From NCBI GenBank assembly GCA_951799425.1, contig OX637394.1, forward strand, positions 17,913,001 through 17,977,000: a DNA stretch of 64,000 nt. Direction: 5' to 3'. Below the pieces are notes generated by a model that saw nothing but the letters and a program-made list of their open reading frames with translations, ran no database searches and had not been told where the DNA came from. This DNA is from Ilex aquifolium (lineage: Eukaryota; Streptophyta; Magnoliopsida; Aquifoliales; Aquifoliaceae). The position numbers and the translations under genes were made by a program. Numbering within the stretch: position 1 is the first letter of the stretch; each line of letters opens with the position of its first letter. Shown piece by piece: positions 31,983-44,261 of the stretch.

Positions 31983-32089
31983 AACCCTAAAGGCAATTTT
32001 TTATTTTTTATTTTTTATTTTTTTATATTTAGTTGGTTTAATTATTTGAGTTAGTCAATGATCAAGTTGTATAGACACAGCTGACATTT

Positions 32090-33935
32090 TCAATAGTTGG
32101 TGACCTTCTCTGGGTTGCATGAATAAGATTTGGTTGAATTGAAAATTTCAATTTTCAATCCATAAAGAAACACACCCACCTCAGCTTTGTAGTTATTTAT
32201 TCATGTACTATGTGATATGATTTTTCATTTCATTACAACCACAAGTTTTGACATAATAATAAGCATCTAGAATTCTTGACATGGTCTTAGTGGATGCTTT
32301 TTACACTTGGAACATGTTATGATTGTAGTTTCTTCTTACATGAATTGCATTCCAAATGGTTATTGACTTGTAGCAGTTGGCAAAATTTGTTTTTTTTTTT
32401 TTTTTTTTGGGTAAGTAAGTTGGGTTAACCTTTGACTTTGTGGTTGCTTGTGAATTTAACAACGCAAATGGACCGATGAATCCATTTGGAAGCATAGATT
32501 GGGAATCAGATATCTAAACTGGCAAAATAGATCAGTGTACGAGATTCTCACCATTGCAGCATTTAGAATGATTAGATATACGTAGTCTTAACTCTGCATG
32601 TAGAGAGACTATTTTGACTACGCGAAACATTGACACTCATATCACAATAGAACAATTTTTTGCTACACTAAATCCTACTCTCAAATCATATCAAAGCTAG
32701 GGTTAAAAATCAGCCTAAAGAATCGAGTCCCCCAACAAAGAAGTGAAATTCATGCAAAATATATATATATATAAATTTCTAAATAAAATTGAGTTTGTGG
32801 TCTGAATACCGAACTTTGTTTTCAAATTTTTACTCAGCTCGAAGTAGCTGACTGCATTAAACATTTTCATTGATTTAAATGTGGGTTCCAGTGTTTATTG
32901 TGATCTATTACCTATTCAATAGTTATGATCGATAGAGTCAACAAATTGTATCAACTTTTAGAGTCCAAATAACATTTTTCTGAAATAAAAGCTTGATGTC
33001 CCTAAAGGTGGTGGGTTGCGTGAATATGATACTAATTTTGAATTGAAAATTGAAATTTTCAACCCATTCAGAAACACACCCACCTCAGCTTCATAAACGA
33101 GTAATCACTGTCCCCGAGATATAGTCTAAATGTTCTTTATGGGCAAATTACATTTTAACCTGCTAAACTATAGATTTAATTTCACTTTGGCCCATAAACT
33201 GTTGAACTTTTCACATTGCCGCCTCAAATACTTTGATTATTTCACATTGCCCTAATTATAAACGTCTGTTATATTTTTGAACAGAAATTGGTAACGTATT
33301 GGGGAAAAATTATATAGTTCACAGGATAAAATGGAATAATTTTTCGTTAAATATGTAACAGACGTTAATAATTGAGGTGATGTGAAACTAATCACAAGTT
33401 GAGGGTACAATGTAAAAAATATGATAGTTGAGAGGACAAAGTGAAAAAAAAATTATAATTAAGGGGGTCAAAATATAATTTTCCCATCCTCTATTCATGG
33501 CACTACTTCATATGATTTTTTTTTCATTACATTAAAACCACAGGTTTTGGCATAAATAAGCGTACTCAGTTCTGGACATGGGCAATACAAGGTCTAGCAA
33601 AATTGGAAATACGCAGCCTTATATTGTGTAAAGAGAAGTTGTTTTTGCAACTCGAATCTTTAATACTCATATAACAATAGAACAACTTTCTTGTTGCGTG
33701 TTGAAGTCTACTCTCAAATTAAAGCAAATTTAGGCTTAAAAATGAGCCTAAACTATCGAGTCCTCCAACAAAGAAGTAAAATTCATTCATAATATTATTT
33801 TTTTCATTTGAGTTTGGAGAGGGGGGGGGGGGGGGGAAGAAGAAGAAGGAAGTGAATTTTGTTTTAAAGAATTTGAATTTGTCATTGGAATACCAAACTT
33901 TGTATCCAAATTTTTACTTAAATCTAGGTAAAAAA
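32090..33935. repeat. Diverged tandem duplication upstream of the BBE-like gene
   Basis: Unit 1 (about 32090-32880) is repeated as unit 2 (about 33003-33935) in the same orientation. Matching landmarks: GGGTTGCATGAATA / GGGTTGCGTGAATA; GAAACACACCCACCTCAGCT in both; ACCACAAGTTTTG / ACCACAGGTTTTG; CCCAACAAAGAAGTGAAATT / TCCAACAAAGAAGTAAAATT; GAATACCGAACTTTGT / GAATACCAAACTTTGT. Unit 2 also holds a MITE (33141-33485). A T-run at 32391-32408 and a G-run at 33824-33836 lie within. Confidence 0.8.
33141..33485. mobile_element. Mutator-type MITE, 345 bp
   Basis: Inverted ends GGGCAAATTACATTTTAACC and (inverse of right) GGGAAAATTATATTTTGACC, with pairing extending inward (TTTCACTTTG on both arms). 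The flanking nine bases, GTTCTTTAT and ATCCTCTAT, agree at six positions, and all mismatches are transitions. Absent from upstream unit 1, which serves as an empty site. Confidence 0.75.
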
Positions 33936-34130
33936 TGCTTGTGCCTAAAGGCGATAGTTAAGGCCCCTTTTTAGATGACATGAATGAAGACATCGATGCT
34001 GTAATTTTGATTATAATTAAAATTGCATTTTGAATTATCAGCTACAAAATAAATATTAGAGCTATGGAAATGTAATCCATATCCCTCACCTGCTCACGAT
34101 GGGATGATAGTCATACTTTCATCATTAGAT
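33936..34130. other. Intergenic, nothing recognised
   Basis: AT-rich; possible beginning of a third partial copy of the upstream unit (CCTAAAGGCGATAGTTAAGG, compare CCTAAAGGTGGTGGGTTGCG near 33001). Confidence 0.35.
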
Positions 34131-34894
34131 TAATACTCCGTTTGGTATAGTGAAAAAATAGAATGATGAAAAGTTTGAGTGATAAATAAAATATCATATT
34201 TGGTAAGGAATGATGGAAAAATGGCTGTATTAAGTTTCCTTCTAACTCACCAAAATCAATCCCTCCAAAATCGGAAAGAAAGTGGATGAAAAGTTAATTA
34301 TTTGTGTTGAGATATATCCTATTTGTCTATATATCTTTTGATATCTATATAATAAAGTAGAACGATTTTGAATTCAAGAGACAAAGAGCGGCTCAGATTG
34401 TTTCGAGATCAAAAAAAGCATCATCTAACGGCCGATGATATTTCAAACTGTCTCAAGCTAATGACGTCTTAGATCGTTTCGATCCGACGTACCATATTAG
34501 CTCTTGAAATTTTTTTGCCGCTCAAAACTTTTAGTTTCCAAAACTAACATCCCTAAATTTAATTCTTCAACCCAATCAAATCCGGCAATTAAGCGATCTC
34601 TCATTCCTCAACTTTGTCTGTTTCTCCATAAAATACAGATTACAACTCTTATCATTATTTCCCTGATTTTATTTCCTATGTTAAGGGATCACTTTCTATA
34701 CTGAGACATTGACTGTCTCTCACACTCTCATCTTTCATGAATTTCTTTCCAAACTGAGACACATGTCACCCCAAAATTCTATCTTAATGCAGCTGCTCTC
34801 CATCTTTACTGTTCATATTACACACACATCTTTACTGTACATATATATATAGTACAAAAATCGAAAACATACTATATATACAAAAACATATCTA

Positions 34895-36154
34895 GGAAAA
34901 GTTTCATCTAAACACCATGTAATTGAAATAATGATTTAACTAAATATTTTGCGAAAAAACTAAAATTACCCTTTATTATGTAAATAGACTAAAATGTCAT
35001 CAATTCTTTCCCCATTATATATGCGCTAGCCAGCCAACAAACATAATTTCAATCATTATATTATCTCAATAAAATTTTTATTTTAAAACATTGTATTATA
35101 ACTTTGTTATAATATTAGTCATCATATTATCACTCATTTGGTTAAATAATCAAGTTTTTATAATTTTTATATTTTTTTATCATAATAATTTTTATAGTTA
35201 AAAATGATTTTTCTATAATAAAAATTACAATTGATAAAGTCAATGTCAAAATCTCATCAATTTCTAATTCTTCTGCTATCATATGTCCTACACAACGTTG
35301 TCTGACCGCTCCTCACACATCATATATAAAATTTAAAATTATTTGATAAAATTTAATATTAATTGAATAAATTTGATTTTAATTTTGATAAATTTAAATA
35401 TTAATTTGATTTTAATTTTGATAAATTTAAATATTAATTTAGTTTTAATTTGATAAAATTAAATATTAATTTAGTATTAATTTGATTGAATTTAATGTTA
35501 ATTGAATAAATTTGCATGTTGTTTTAATAAAGTTGAATGTTCATTTGGTGTTAAATTAAAGAAATGACATTAATTTGATAATGTTAAATTTTAAATTAAT
35601 GGAATTTAATACTCTATTTAATAAATTAAATAGTTTAATTTAATAAAATTGAATGTCAATTTGATATTGATTTGATAAAAATAAATAAAGAAATAATATT
35701 AATTTGATGAAATGAAATATTAAATTAATATAACTAAATGCTAATTTGATAAAATTAAATATCAATTTTTTGTTGATTTGATTAGATGAAATGTTAATTT
35801 AGTTTAAATTAAATAAAGAAAATTAATTTGATAAAATTGAATATTAAATTGATCAAAATAAAGGCTAATATAATAGAACTAAAAAGGAGTACATTGAAAT
35901 TTCAGAATCAAGAGAGGGTGTTGTTAAAGTTAAGTCTATTTACAGGGGGTGTTGTTAAAGTTAGGTTTATTTTATAAGAGTTGTGAATAAAATTTATCCT
36001 ATAAAATACTCGGGGATATTTCTATAAATCAACTATTGCCATTAACGGTGTAATCCGACAATCACTAACAGGGAGTGACAGTGAAATTTTAAAATCTGAA
36101 GGAGGTGTCATTGAATTTAGACCTAACTACAGGGGATTTGGATGAAATTTTCCC
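34895..36154. mobile_element. Mutator-type MITE, 1.26 kb, nested in the Helitron
   Basis: Inverted ends GGAAAAGTTTCATCTAAACA and (inverse of right) GGGAAAATTTCATCCAAATC. Nine-base flanks ACATATCTA and TTATATCTA agree at seven positions. The core is an AT-rich minisatellite. Confidence 0.7.
35330..35880 (+). repeat. AT-rich degenerate minisatellite
   Basis: More than twenty irregular repeats of a ~22-base motif close to TTAATTTGATAAAATTAAAT. No coding. Confidence 0.75.
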
Positions 36155-36169
36155 TTATATCTATACAAA

Positions 36170-36539
36170 TCTATATAATAAAACACATAGGAAGTTGAAT
36201 TTTATCCCCTATACATTTTCCTCCCCCCAAAACCACCACATCACTCATTTCTATCACATGCTCAACCATTTAATATTTGATTAATTTGTAATTTAACATA
36301 ATTTTTATTTCCAGATATTATTCATACACGATAGTATACATCTGTTAAAAAATTTTATCGAATTACATATTTTGAGAAAATTGTCAATATCTTTAAGAAA
36401 ATAATGGGTAAAAATAAATTTTGAATGATTTAATCAAATAAATAAAGGAAAGAAAAATTATTATTTAATATAGTGATATCGATTTTTTAGGATTCGAATT
36501 TTTTGTTCTATCGTGCCTTCAGGCACGGGTTATGACTAA
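36170..36539 (+). mobile_element. Second Helitron 5' end sharing the same 3' end (370 bp unit)
   Basis: TCTATATAATAAAACACATA at 36170 is a typical Helitron 5' terminus after an A. It and the terminus at 34344 share one hairpin and CTAA end. Either a 370-base Helitron or the trace of end-bypass chimera formation. Confidence 0.65.
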
Positions 36540-36690
36540 TATACATATATTATGTGTACATTAATTTCATATAAAAATACAATGATAAAATATGTATTTA
36601 TATATATTTTTTAAATAATTTTAAAAATAAAAAAATAAAATAAAAAAATAAAAATTTTAAATTAAAAAAAATATATTTTATTCATCTTAG

Positions 36691-37295
36691 ATAGGGGTGA
36701 AAATTTTTGGCTCAATACGATGACACTACTCGAACTCGACACGAATTTTATGACACGAACTTGAAAATGATTTGACAGGCGAACAAGAAATATAAACGGC
36801 TCATATTCAGTTTCACCCGTCAAGCTCAAAATTGACACCATCAACCCATTTATTTAAAAATAAACATTTTCTCAATTTTCTCGTTTGTATTATAACACGA
36901 AATTAACACGAAACTAACATGTTTAACTAGTATTATAGACATAAAATGTTAATTATTTGTAACTATTTATTAAGCACTGACATAATTATAATATAAAAAA
37001 AATATTTTTACTTATTATTATTATTATTATATTTATTTAATTTAATTTTTAGTTTGTAGAAAAAATATGAACATGAATTCAATTAAGTGAAAATATAATA
37101 TTAGCGTTAAATTTTTTATTCAAAGTTTATGTGGGTCAACACGAATACGAACACAAACATGACACGATAGTAAACAGGTCAACTCGACACGACACAATTA
37201 GTTAAATGAGTTGAGTTAGGTTTGACTAATGTTCGAAACAAACCCGTAATGACTCAACTTGAACTTGACACGACAAAACTTAATTGTCACCCTTA
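36691..37295. mobile_element. hAT-type MITE, 605 bp
   Basis: Ends ATAGGGGTGA and (inverse of right) TTAAGGGTGACA; seven bases ATCTTAG repeated on both sides (36684-36690, 37296-37302). The body is rich in ACACGA and CGACACGA words, typical of this MITE type. Confidence 0.7.
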
Positions 37296-37468
37296 ATCTT
37301 AGCCAGCACAAAAAAAAAATTTAATCATTTTTATTTTCCATCCATCCTACCAAATACAAAGAAATGAAAGTGTATCATTCATACTTTCCTTCCTTGAAGG
37401 ATAGAAAGTGTATTCCTTATATTTTTCATCCTTCCTATTTTTCATCAGTCCTACCAAACGGAGCATAA

Positions 37469-37805
37469 AATTTTCTTTTTATTAAATACATACGATTTTC
37501 CTATTATTTATGAGAATTATAAAAGTGGTTTAGGTAGCCAAAGACAGTAATGATAGAGTGGTTAGGTAATGGACATACCTAAATAACACATTTGTTTTTT
37601 TTTCACCTTTTCCAATTTTGTTTTAGAATATTTTGTTTTGTTCATTTGTTTTTTCAGTACGGTAACAATAAGTAGTCATTGTCCCAAACATGAGATTTGT
37701 ACACTTATCTGAGACTATTTTATAAATTAAAGGCATGGATCTGGTCTCAGATATTACTTTAGATTTTAAATTTGAATCCCAAACGAACAAGGGATGGCTG
37801 AATTT
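37469..37805. other. Intergenic, nothing recognised
   Basis: AT-rich, no gene. Its last bases (GGGATGGCTGAATTT) match the unit junctions of the tandem repeat at 38591, so the hAT-type element inserted inside that repeat. Confidence 0.5.
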
Positions 37806-38590
37806 AGGTGTGTCCATGGGCTGGGTCGGGTTAGGTCCGTAAAAAAAAATTCGGGCCGGGCTGGGTAATGTAGACCCAAGCCCTTATTCAAGTGAGTTAT
37901 CCGACTGGTCGGGCCAGGCTTCGGGTAGGAGTAGGCTACCCACAGCCCAACCCGCGAGCCTATTGGGCAAGCTTGTGGGTTGGGTTGCTGGGCGGGTTTG
38001 CTAGCGGGTTTTTTATATACAATTTCATTTAAAAATAATGAATATTTTTGTAACTTAATATTTGTGTAAATTATATTTTTGAATCAAAAATAGAGTCAAA
38101 ATTGATAAAAATAAAATAATTAATAATTTTATTTTTAATTAGAGGGGATGAACTATATCCAATAGAATGAATATATTCTAACTAGGTTGACACCTACTCA
38201 CTTATCTATCATTTGCATTATTCTACCCTTTAAAACTTGTATGCTTAATATATGGAAAATAAAATAATACATTATTTATAATATCTAAATTTTTAAAACT
38301 TGAAATTCCGACATTGGGAGACTTATTTCAAAGTTTCAAATTTAATGGTGCAAAAGTATAATTTTTTTTCAAAAGAAGGGTGGGCAGGCTATGTGGGCTG
38401 GTTGGGCTTGACGGGCGGGCTCTTGGGCCGGGCTTCAAGTCGAGTAATGAGTTTGGGAGCAAACTCAAGCCATCTTTTTAAGGATATTAGGCTCGGACGG
38501 GCCAACTATAGGGCCTATCAGATTTTAGACTTATTTTTTCCAGACCGGGTAATGGAACTTGTGGGTAACTCGGCCCATAGACACCCTTAG
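37806..38590. mobile_element. hAT-type non-autonomous element, 785 bp
   Basis: Ends AGGTGTGTCCATGGGC and (inverse of right) CTAAGGGTGTCTATGGGC; flanks CTGAATTT and TTGAATTT agree at seven of eight. Both arms are GGGC/GCCC rich (GGGCCGGGCT, GGGCGGGTT). A 96-residue frame at 38300-38590 comes from this repeat and is not a gene. Confidence 0.75.
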
Positions 38591-38822
38591 TTGAATTTAT
38601 TAAATAAGTCCCCCCCCAAAAAAAAAACACCATGCTTCTTGGGATAGTTTAATAATAACTTTTATTAATTCCTCCAAGTGATGGTTGAATTCATTGAGTA
38701 ACTTCCCCCGAAAACCCATGCTTCTTCGGATAGTATAGTTTTTAAGTTATATTAATTCCTCAAAGGGATGGTTAAATTAATTGAATAAGTTCCCCCCAAA
38801 ACCCCATATTTCGGATTCCCTA
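38591..38822 (+). repeat. ~90 bp tandem repeat, about 2.6 copies
   Basis: Units begin TTGAATTTATT (38591), TTGAATTCATTG (38685) and TTAAATTAATTG (38772). Each continues AAGT(T)CCCCC...AAAACCCCAT, and the first two then run on through CTTC(T)GGATAGT and TTAATTCCT. Confidence 0.75.
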
Positions 38823-39221
38823 TTCACGCATTCCTATTAACTTTTTTAATGAAATCCACTAATTTCCATGTTTGTGACTATGATATAGATGAGAGTAGGT
38901 ATAAGAATTCACATTAATTACTTGTCTTGGTTCTTTTAATTAACATTAATAAAGTTGCCGACAGCATTACTTAAAATTGATGAGTGGTTTGAAAAGATGT
39001 TTGATAATGGAGAAATGTGTTGTTTGCTCCAACTAAAAATATAAATTTAATCGTTACTCGGGCCAAGAAAAAGAGATAATTGACTGAGTAAATACAGGCA
39101 TGCTGTCTGGTAAACAATTCTCAAAACAGATACAAATGGCCTACAAGTCTAGAGTTCAATTATTATTTTTTTATGACATAAATTATGTCATAAACAAAAA
39201 TATTTTTCTGCATCTAAAAAT
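38823..39221. other. Intergenic, nothing recognised
   Basis: AT-rich sequence without terminal repeats or protein-like frames. Confidence 0.5.
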
Positions 39222-40583
39222 GGTTAATAGTATTTTAAGAGAATTACATTCAGACCCCTTGAGGTTTGTCACTTAATCACTCAGACTCCATAACATTTGA
39301 AATATTACACACAGACCCCTTGAGGTTTGTACGCATGTAACATTTAGACCCCTGCTGTAAATATATCCGTTAATAAATTACACTTAAACCCTCTTAAAGT
39401 TTGTAAGTATATAATACTTAGACCCCTTAAGTCTAAAATATTATGCTTAGACAAAAAATACTCCAATCAAATATAGAATATCAAATATTTTAAATTTTAC
39501 AACAAAAATTCATGTTCTATTGTATCATTTATTGAAATAAAATTAAAAATAAAAATTTAATTTTTTCTTAAAAATCATAATTAGTATACAATTATACTAT
39601 CTATTGAAATAAAACTAAAAAATCAAACAAGGGGTCTAAGTCATTCATAATAGAACATAAATTTTACATCCAAAATTCATGTTCTATTATGTTATTTATT
39701 GAAATAAAATAAAAAATAGAAGTCTATTTTTTTTTAAATCATAATTAGTATATAATTATACTATCTATTTGAATAAAACTAAAAAATTAAACAAGAAGTC
39801 AAACTGTAGTAGACACAATATCTTTTAGTTTTAATTGGGGTAGTTTAGTATTTTAATTTGGTCGTTTAAACTACCAAATTAAATTCCAATAGACAATATA
39901 ATTGTATACTAATTACGATTTTTTAAGAAAAATTTGAATTTTTATTTTTGATTTTATTTCAATAAAAGATACAATAGAACATGAATTTTAATTGTAAAAT
40001 TTAAAATATTTGATATTTTATCTTTGATTGAAGTATTTTTGGTCTAAGTATAACATTTTAAACTTAAGGGGTCTAAGTAATATATGTTTACAAACTTTAA
40101 GGGGTCTGAGTGTAATTTATTAACCGATATATTTACAGTAGGGGATCTAAGTGTTACGTATGTACAAACTTCAGGGGGGCTGTGTATAATATTTCAAATG
40201 TCAGGGGTATGAGTGATTAAGTGACAAATCTCAAGGGGTCTGGATGTAATTCTCCCTAGTATTTTTTATCCTTAAAATATATATTTTTTATTAGTTTAGT
40301 TCTCGTTGTATTAATTTTGTCTATTTGGTTTCCTAAAGTATTCAATTTGTGTCATTTTAGCCTTATATAGACGGACGATTAAGTTTTTGACAGAATGATC
40401 ATGTGTTGAGCATCTGATACCATTTAAAAAAATGACACGTAATTACTTGCGTAAAAAATCTTAACGGATTGTCTGATTAAGAACCAAAGTGACATAGATT
40501 GAATACTTTAGGGACAAAATTGATACAATGAAGATTAAACTGATAAAAAATACATATTTTAAGTATCAAAAATACTATTAACC
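39222..40583. mobile_element. Foldback MITE, interrupted in its left arm
   Basis: Left arm GGTTAATAGTATTTT, broken by the 1,020 bp element, resumes TTATCCTTAAAATATATATT; the inverse of the right end reads GGGTTAATAGTATTTTTGAT then ACTTAAAATATGTATTTTTT. Paired landmarks further in: TATTAATTTTGTC and ATCAATTTTGTCC; AAAGTATTCAAT in both. About 340 bases without the insertion. Confidence 0.75.
39237..40256. mobile_element. 1,020 bp palindromic foldback (Mutator-type), nested
   Basis: The two halves are nearly full inverted copies: GAGAATTACATTCAGACCCC at the left matches the inverse of the right end, and pairing (GACCCCTTGAGGTTTGT, TTAATAAATTACACTTA, TAATTAGTATACAATTATAC) continues to the centre near 39760. 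A perfect nine-base duplication TAGTATTTT flanks it (39228-39236 and 40257-40265), as expected for Mutator-like transposition. Confidence 0.88.
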
Positions 40584-41796
40584 CTAAATTAAATATCTTT
40601 TATTACATTTTTTTGGGGTAAGTAAGGTATCTGTTATTGCATTGATGAGATTGTATTTGACTCTAATACCCTTCGTCCAACCAATTTTCCGGTCAAATGC
40701 AAGAACATTTTATTAATTTAGATCCTAATCACAACTAGGCAAATTGGGAGCCTTTCTAATGCCGCCCTCGTGGGTTTATTTAAACACATGTACATGGAAC
40801 TATTTTCAATGTTATTTAAGCCTGAAAAGGCTCAATTATTTAATCCTCTATGCTCATTACCATTACAAAAAATGAATTATGTGAGACCTAGGATTATTTT
40901 TTGGTATCATAAACTTATCCTAAAAAAAAATTAGCAAGATCTATTAAAATTGTATGATCAACCACCTCACAATTCCATTCCAGATTTGTACATTTGGTAG
41001 CTATTGTAATTAATGCTGCCTACAAATTACAATTATAAAATATTATGATCGATCTTGAAAGTTATAACTTTTAAAAATAAGGTTATAATTTATAAAACTG
41101 AAGTTGCAATTGATTAGAAGATATTTATGATCGATCATGAATATCTCAAATAATTATAATTTCACATTTAAAAGGTGTAACTTGAATTTTAAAAATAATT
41201 CTGAAAAAAACTTTAAAATTAATTTCTTTTAGTACGACACTCAAAAAATATTTTTTGGTACCATAGAATTATCCTAATCTATACGACCAAAGTTACATAA
41301 CTTTGGACATGATTTATAAATTTAGTATAAAATTAATGTAAAATTGTGTTTAATTTTAATGAATTTGGGTGATAAACAAATGAATCTATTAGACTTATCA
41401 AATAAACGAATTGATATAAACTATGCTAAATACAATTTAAACCTTGTTTATGTACTATAGAAATCTGACACAATATGAACTTTATCGTATTATAAATAAA
41501 TCGAGTATACGTTGAATAAATTTTAGCATGATATAAGTTTTAGAATAAATTTTATTTTTTATTTTAATTTTTATTTTAATTTTTATTTAATTTAACATTA
41601 TCTAACAAACGAATTCAATACAATAGTCACAGAGTTGACACTCGAATTTAGTACAATAGGGAGTAAGTTTTTTTTTTTGAACATCGGAGAAGGAGAGAGC
41701 CATAGCTGAAGAGAGAAACACATCTAAGACTCAAATGGAATCCAAAAAAACCTAACTTTTGAAGTCAGCGGTAACACTTACTTACCACACGTCCAA

Positions 41797-41833
<37 letters not shown>

Positions 41834-42507
41834 ACATGGGTAGGGCTATGGTACTAAAGTTGATATTATGTCTCCATCAATCTCAACTATCGAAAAATAC
41901 AATAACGAGACCCGAAAGACATAATCTAAGTAGTTAATGCAATGGTATAACTTGAGTTCTAAAAGTTTGCTCTTGAATAAAAATAATACGTATCTGAATT
42001 TGTAAGAGTAATTGAAAAATCTTTTGCTTCAATCTTTCTTTTCAATAACCCAATTCAAAAGTTATGTATCAAATCAAAATATGATAAGTTCCGATATTGA
42101 TGGTGTAAAAAATCGAAAAACACTAAAGTAACGAAAATATGAATTAGACGATGAGAATGCAAGAATTAAAGTGTGCATGGTTCATACTACTAAAGTGCAG
42201 AGGTAATACGATAAACCTATAAATGTATTACAGCCTTTACAAGAGGTTGAAGTGTATCCCATTGATGGTCACAAAGTTATCAATGATCACCAACTCAAAT
42301 TCAGTCCAGTTTTGAGCTTGAAGAGATCATAGTATCACTTTGTCCCCCAAAAGAGTTTGAAAATTACACTTTGCTCCTAAGATTACTTTCGACAGAGAGC
42401 CAAATAAGAATAAGCCTTACTATCGAATTCGATGTTTCATTATTCAAAGAAGTTATTTCTATGCTTACATAGTTAGCCTAAGTAGCTCATTCCATTTTTA
42501 CTTTTTC
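40584..42507. other. Intergenic; (TC)n microsatellite
   Basis: No gene recognised. A TC run of about 16 units lies at 41799-41830. Confidence 0.55.
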
Positions 42508-44070
42508 TTTTTAATTTAGGAAATTTGGATGCCGGTTCCTCTATATGGTCTTATTTGGACTTAAGTCTGCCAAATAAACTTATTTGTTATGAAGTCAGTT
42601 TTTTGTCAATTTTATCGGACAATCCATTCCTTTTAGAAATGAAGTAAAACTAAAAATTAAAAACTCCTAAATTTTAGTAGTTTGACTAACATTAAAATTT
42701 TTTCTCTCTCATATCTATCTATATTCGTCTATAGGTTAGGACTATATCTCTCCGTCTTATATATATATATGAGTAACATTAAAAATAAAAAATAGTAACA
42801 TTCAAATACAAAAAAAAAGTTATCGTTTAGACACAAAAATAATACCATTTAAACACAAAAAAAATAGTAACATTTAAACATAAAAAAATAGTAACATTCA
42901 ATATTAATATTTTTAAAAAATAACAATAGTAACATGTTCAACAAAAATAGTAACACGCTTAATAATAATTATCTCTCTCATATCTATCTATATACATATA
43001 TAGAATAAGACTATATATATATATGGTAACATTAAAAATAAAAAATAGTCAAATTCAAACGCAAAAAATAGTACCATTCAAACATAAAAAAAAAATACTA
43101 ATATTGAATATTAATATTTAGGAAAAAAATAGTAGTAACATGCTTAATAAAAACAATAGCATGCTCAAAATAATAGTACCATGAACAGTAACATACTCAA
43201 CAAAAACAGTAACATGAATAGTAACATAGTAAAAAAAAAAAAATAGTAACATAAAACATTCAAGCCCAAATAATAATAATATTTTTAAAAAAATGTAACA
43301 TATAATCGGTATGATTGTCGATAGACAAGAAAACAGTAACATGCGCAATAAAAAAAATAGTGAAAATTTGAACAAAATTGGGACAAGTATTCGGTGCAAA
43401 GGAAATGACTATTTGACAAAGATTTCGGAGTTTAATTTTCTCAAAACCTTTAACAAAGTTCAAAGGGGGATTAATTATCCAATGATCCACCAATTTTTCA
43501 AAGGGTCTTCTTGTGCTAAGCCGTTGAATCCATTGAATCCAAATATTCATATAGATAGATAATATGAAACAACAATTTGAGATTAGAGAAACATAAAAAG
43601 AATGAACAAATGATTTTTTTTGAAACCTTAACTATATCTGCGGAGGCGAGTGAAAATGGTCTTCTTGTGCTAAGCTACGAACCAGTTTTTCGATGGATTC
43701 AGCAGTGCTTGCAACCACAACGACGTCGCCACTAGTTGGCCGGAGAAAGAGAGAGAGAAAGAGAGAGAGGGGGGGAGGGGGGAGGGGGGAGGGGGAGAGC
43801 TTTGAATTTGAATTTTAAATTTATGATGAAAATTTTATTGACATATTTGAATTGACTTTGAATTAAGGGATAACAATTTCCAAGATAGAAAATTAATTTA
43901 ACCTCCTTTCAAGGTAGAGTATTTTTGGGATTTAAAAAAATAGAGGACTTAAGTACTTATTAGTAAGATAAAAAATGAACTTGTCATCAAATAAGTTTTC
44001 TTAATGGACTCAAGTTATTATAAATCCATCCAGGAAAACTGAGCCCCAATTTTCACTTTTAATTTTTGAG
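42508..44070. mobile_element. TIR element family X, copy A
   Basis: Left end ...AGGAAATTTGGATGCCGGTT...TTATTTGGACTTAAG; right end the inverse of GTGAAAATTGGGGCTCAG...GATGGATTTATAATAACTTG. The same pair of ends bounds copies B and C in the same orientation. Interior rich in ATAGTAACAT words (42770-43260). The superfamily is unsettled; imperfect ends and no clear target duplication. Confidence 0.65.
42770..43345 (+). repeat. AGTAACA-rich degenerate repeat in copy A
   Basis: More than a dozen ATAGTAACAT/AGTACCAT words spaced about 20 bases apart in A-rich sequence. The same words recur in copies B and C. Confidence 0.7.
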
Positions 44071-44261
44071 ATTCTCTCTTGGACTCAAGTCCCCCCTATC
44101 AAGCGAAGCCATTGAGGCAGCTACTTAGGCCCCCAATTTAAAAGGGCCCCAAAATAATTCTGCAATAAGAAACCCAAACAAATAAAAAGGTCCAATAAAA
44201 AGGGCCTCTCCAATATTTTATAGTTAGGCCCAAAACAAATTACAAGCAACCCTCACACTCC
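44071..44261. other. Spacer between TIR copies A and B
   Basis: No gene. GGCCCC/GGGCC-containing sequence (TTAGGCCCCCAATTTAAAAG) weakly resembles 61988-62036. Confidence 0.4.

Larger units (their letters stand above)
34344..36539 (+). mobile_element. Non-autonomous Helitron, 2.2 kb, nested in the Tourist MITE
   Basis: Starts TCTATATAATAAAGTAG; ends with hairpin CGTGCC-TTCA-GGCACG (36512-36527), eight more bases, then CTAA (36536-36539). Host flanks A and T. The empty-site copy in the 60.4 kb MITE reads CTTGATATATACATAT across the junction (here TTTTGATA and TATACATAT). Its first 100 bases match the Helitron ends at 48078 and 48590. Confidence 0.88.
34134..37465. mobile_element. Tourist/PIF-Harbinger MITE split by nested insertions
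   Basis: Ends TACTCCGTTTGGTA and (inverse of right) TGCTCCGTTTGGTA, flanked by TAA on both sides (34131-34133, 37466-37468). Without the Helitron (34344-36539) and the hAT-type MITE (36691-37295) the element is about 0.52 kb, close to the uninterrupted copy at 60360-60846. That copy reads straight through the Helitron site, so the nesting order is clear. Confidence 0.85.

Noticed and set aside
38300-38590. 96-residue frame rich in Gly and Trp
   Set aside because: Lies wholly in the GGGC-rich arm of an hAT-type element.
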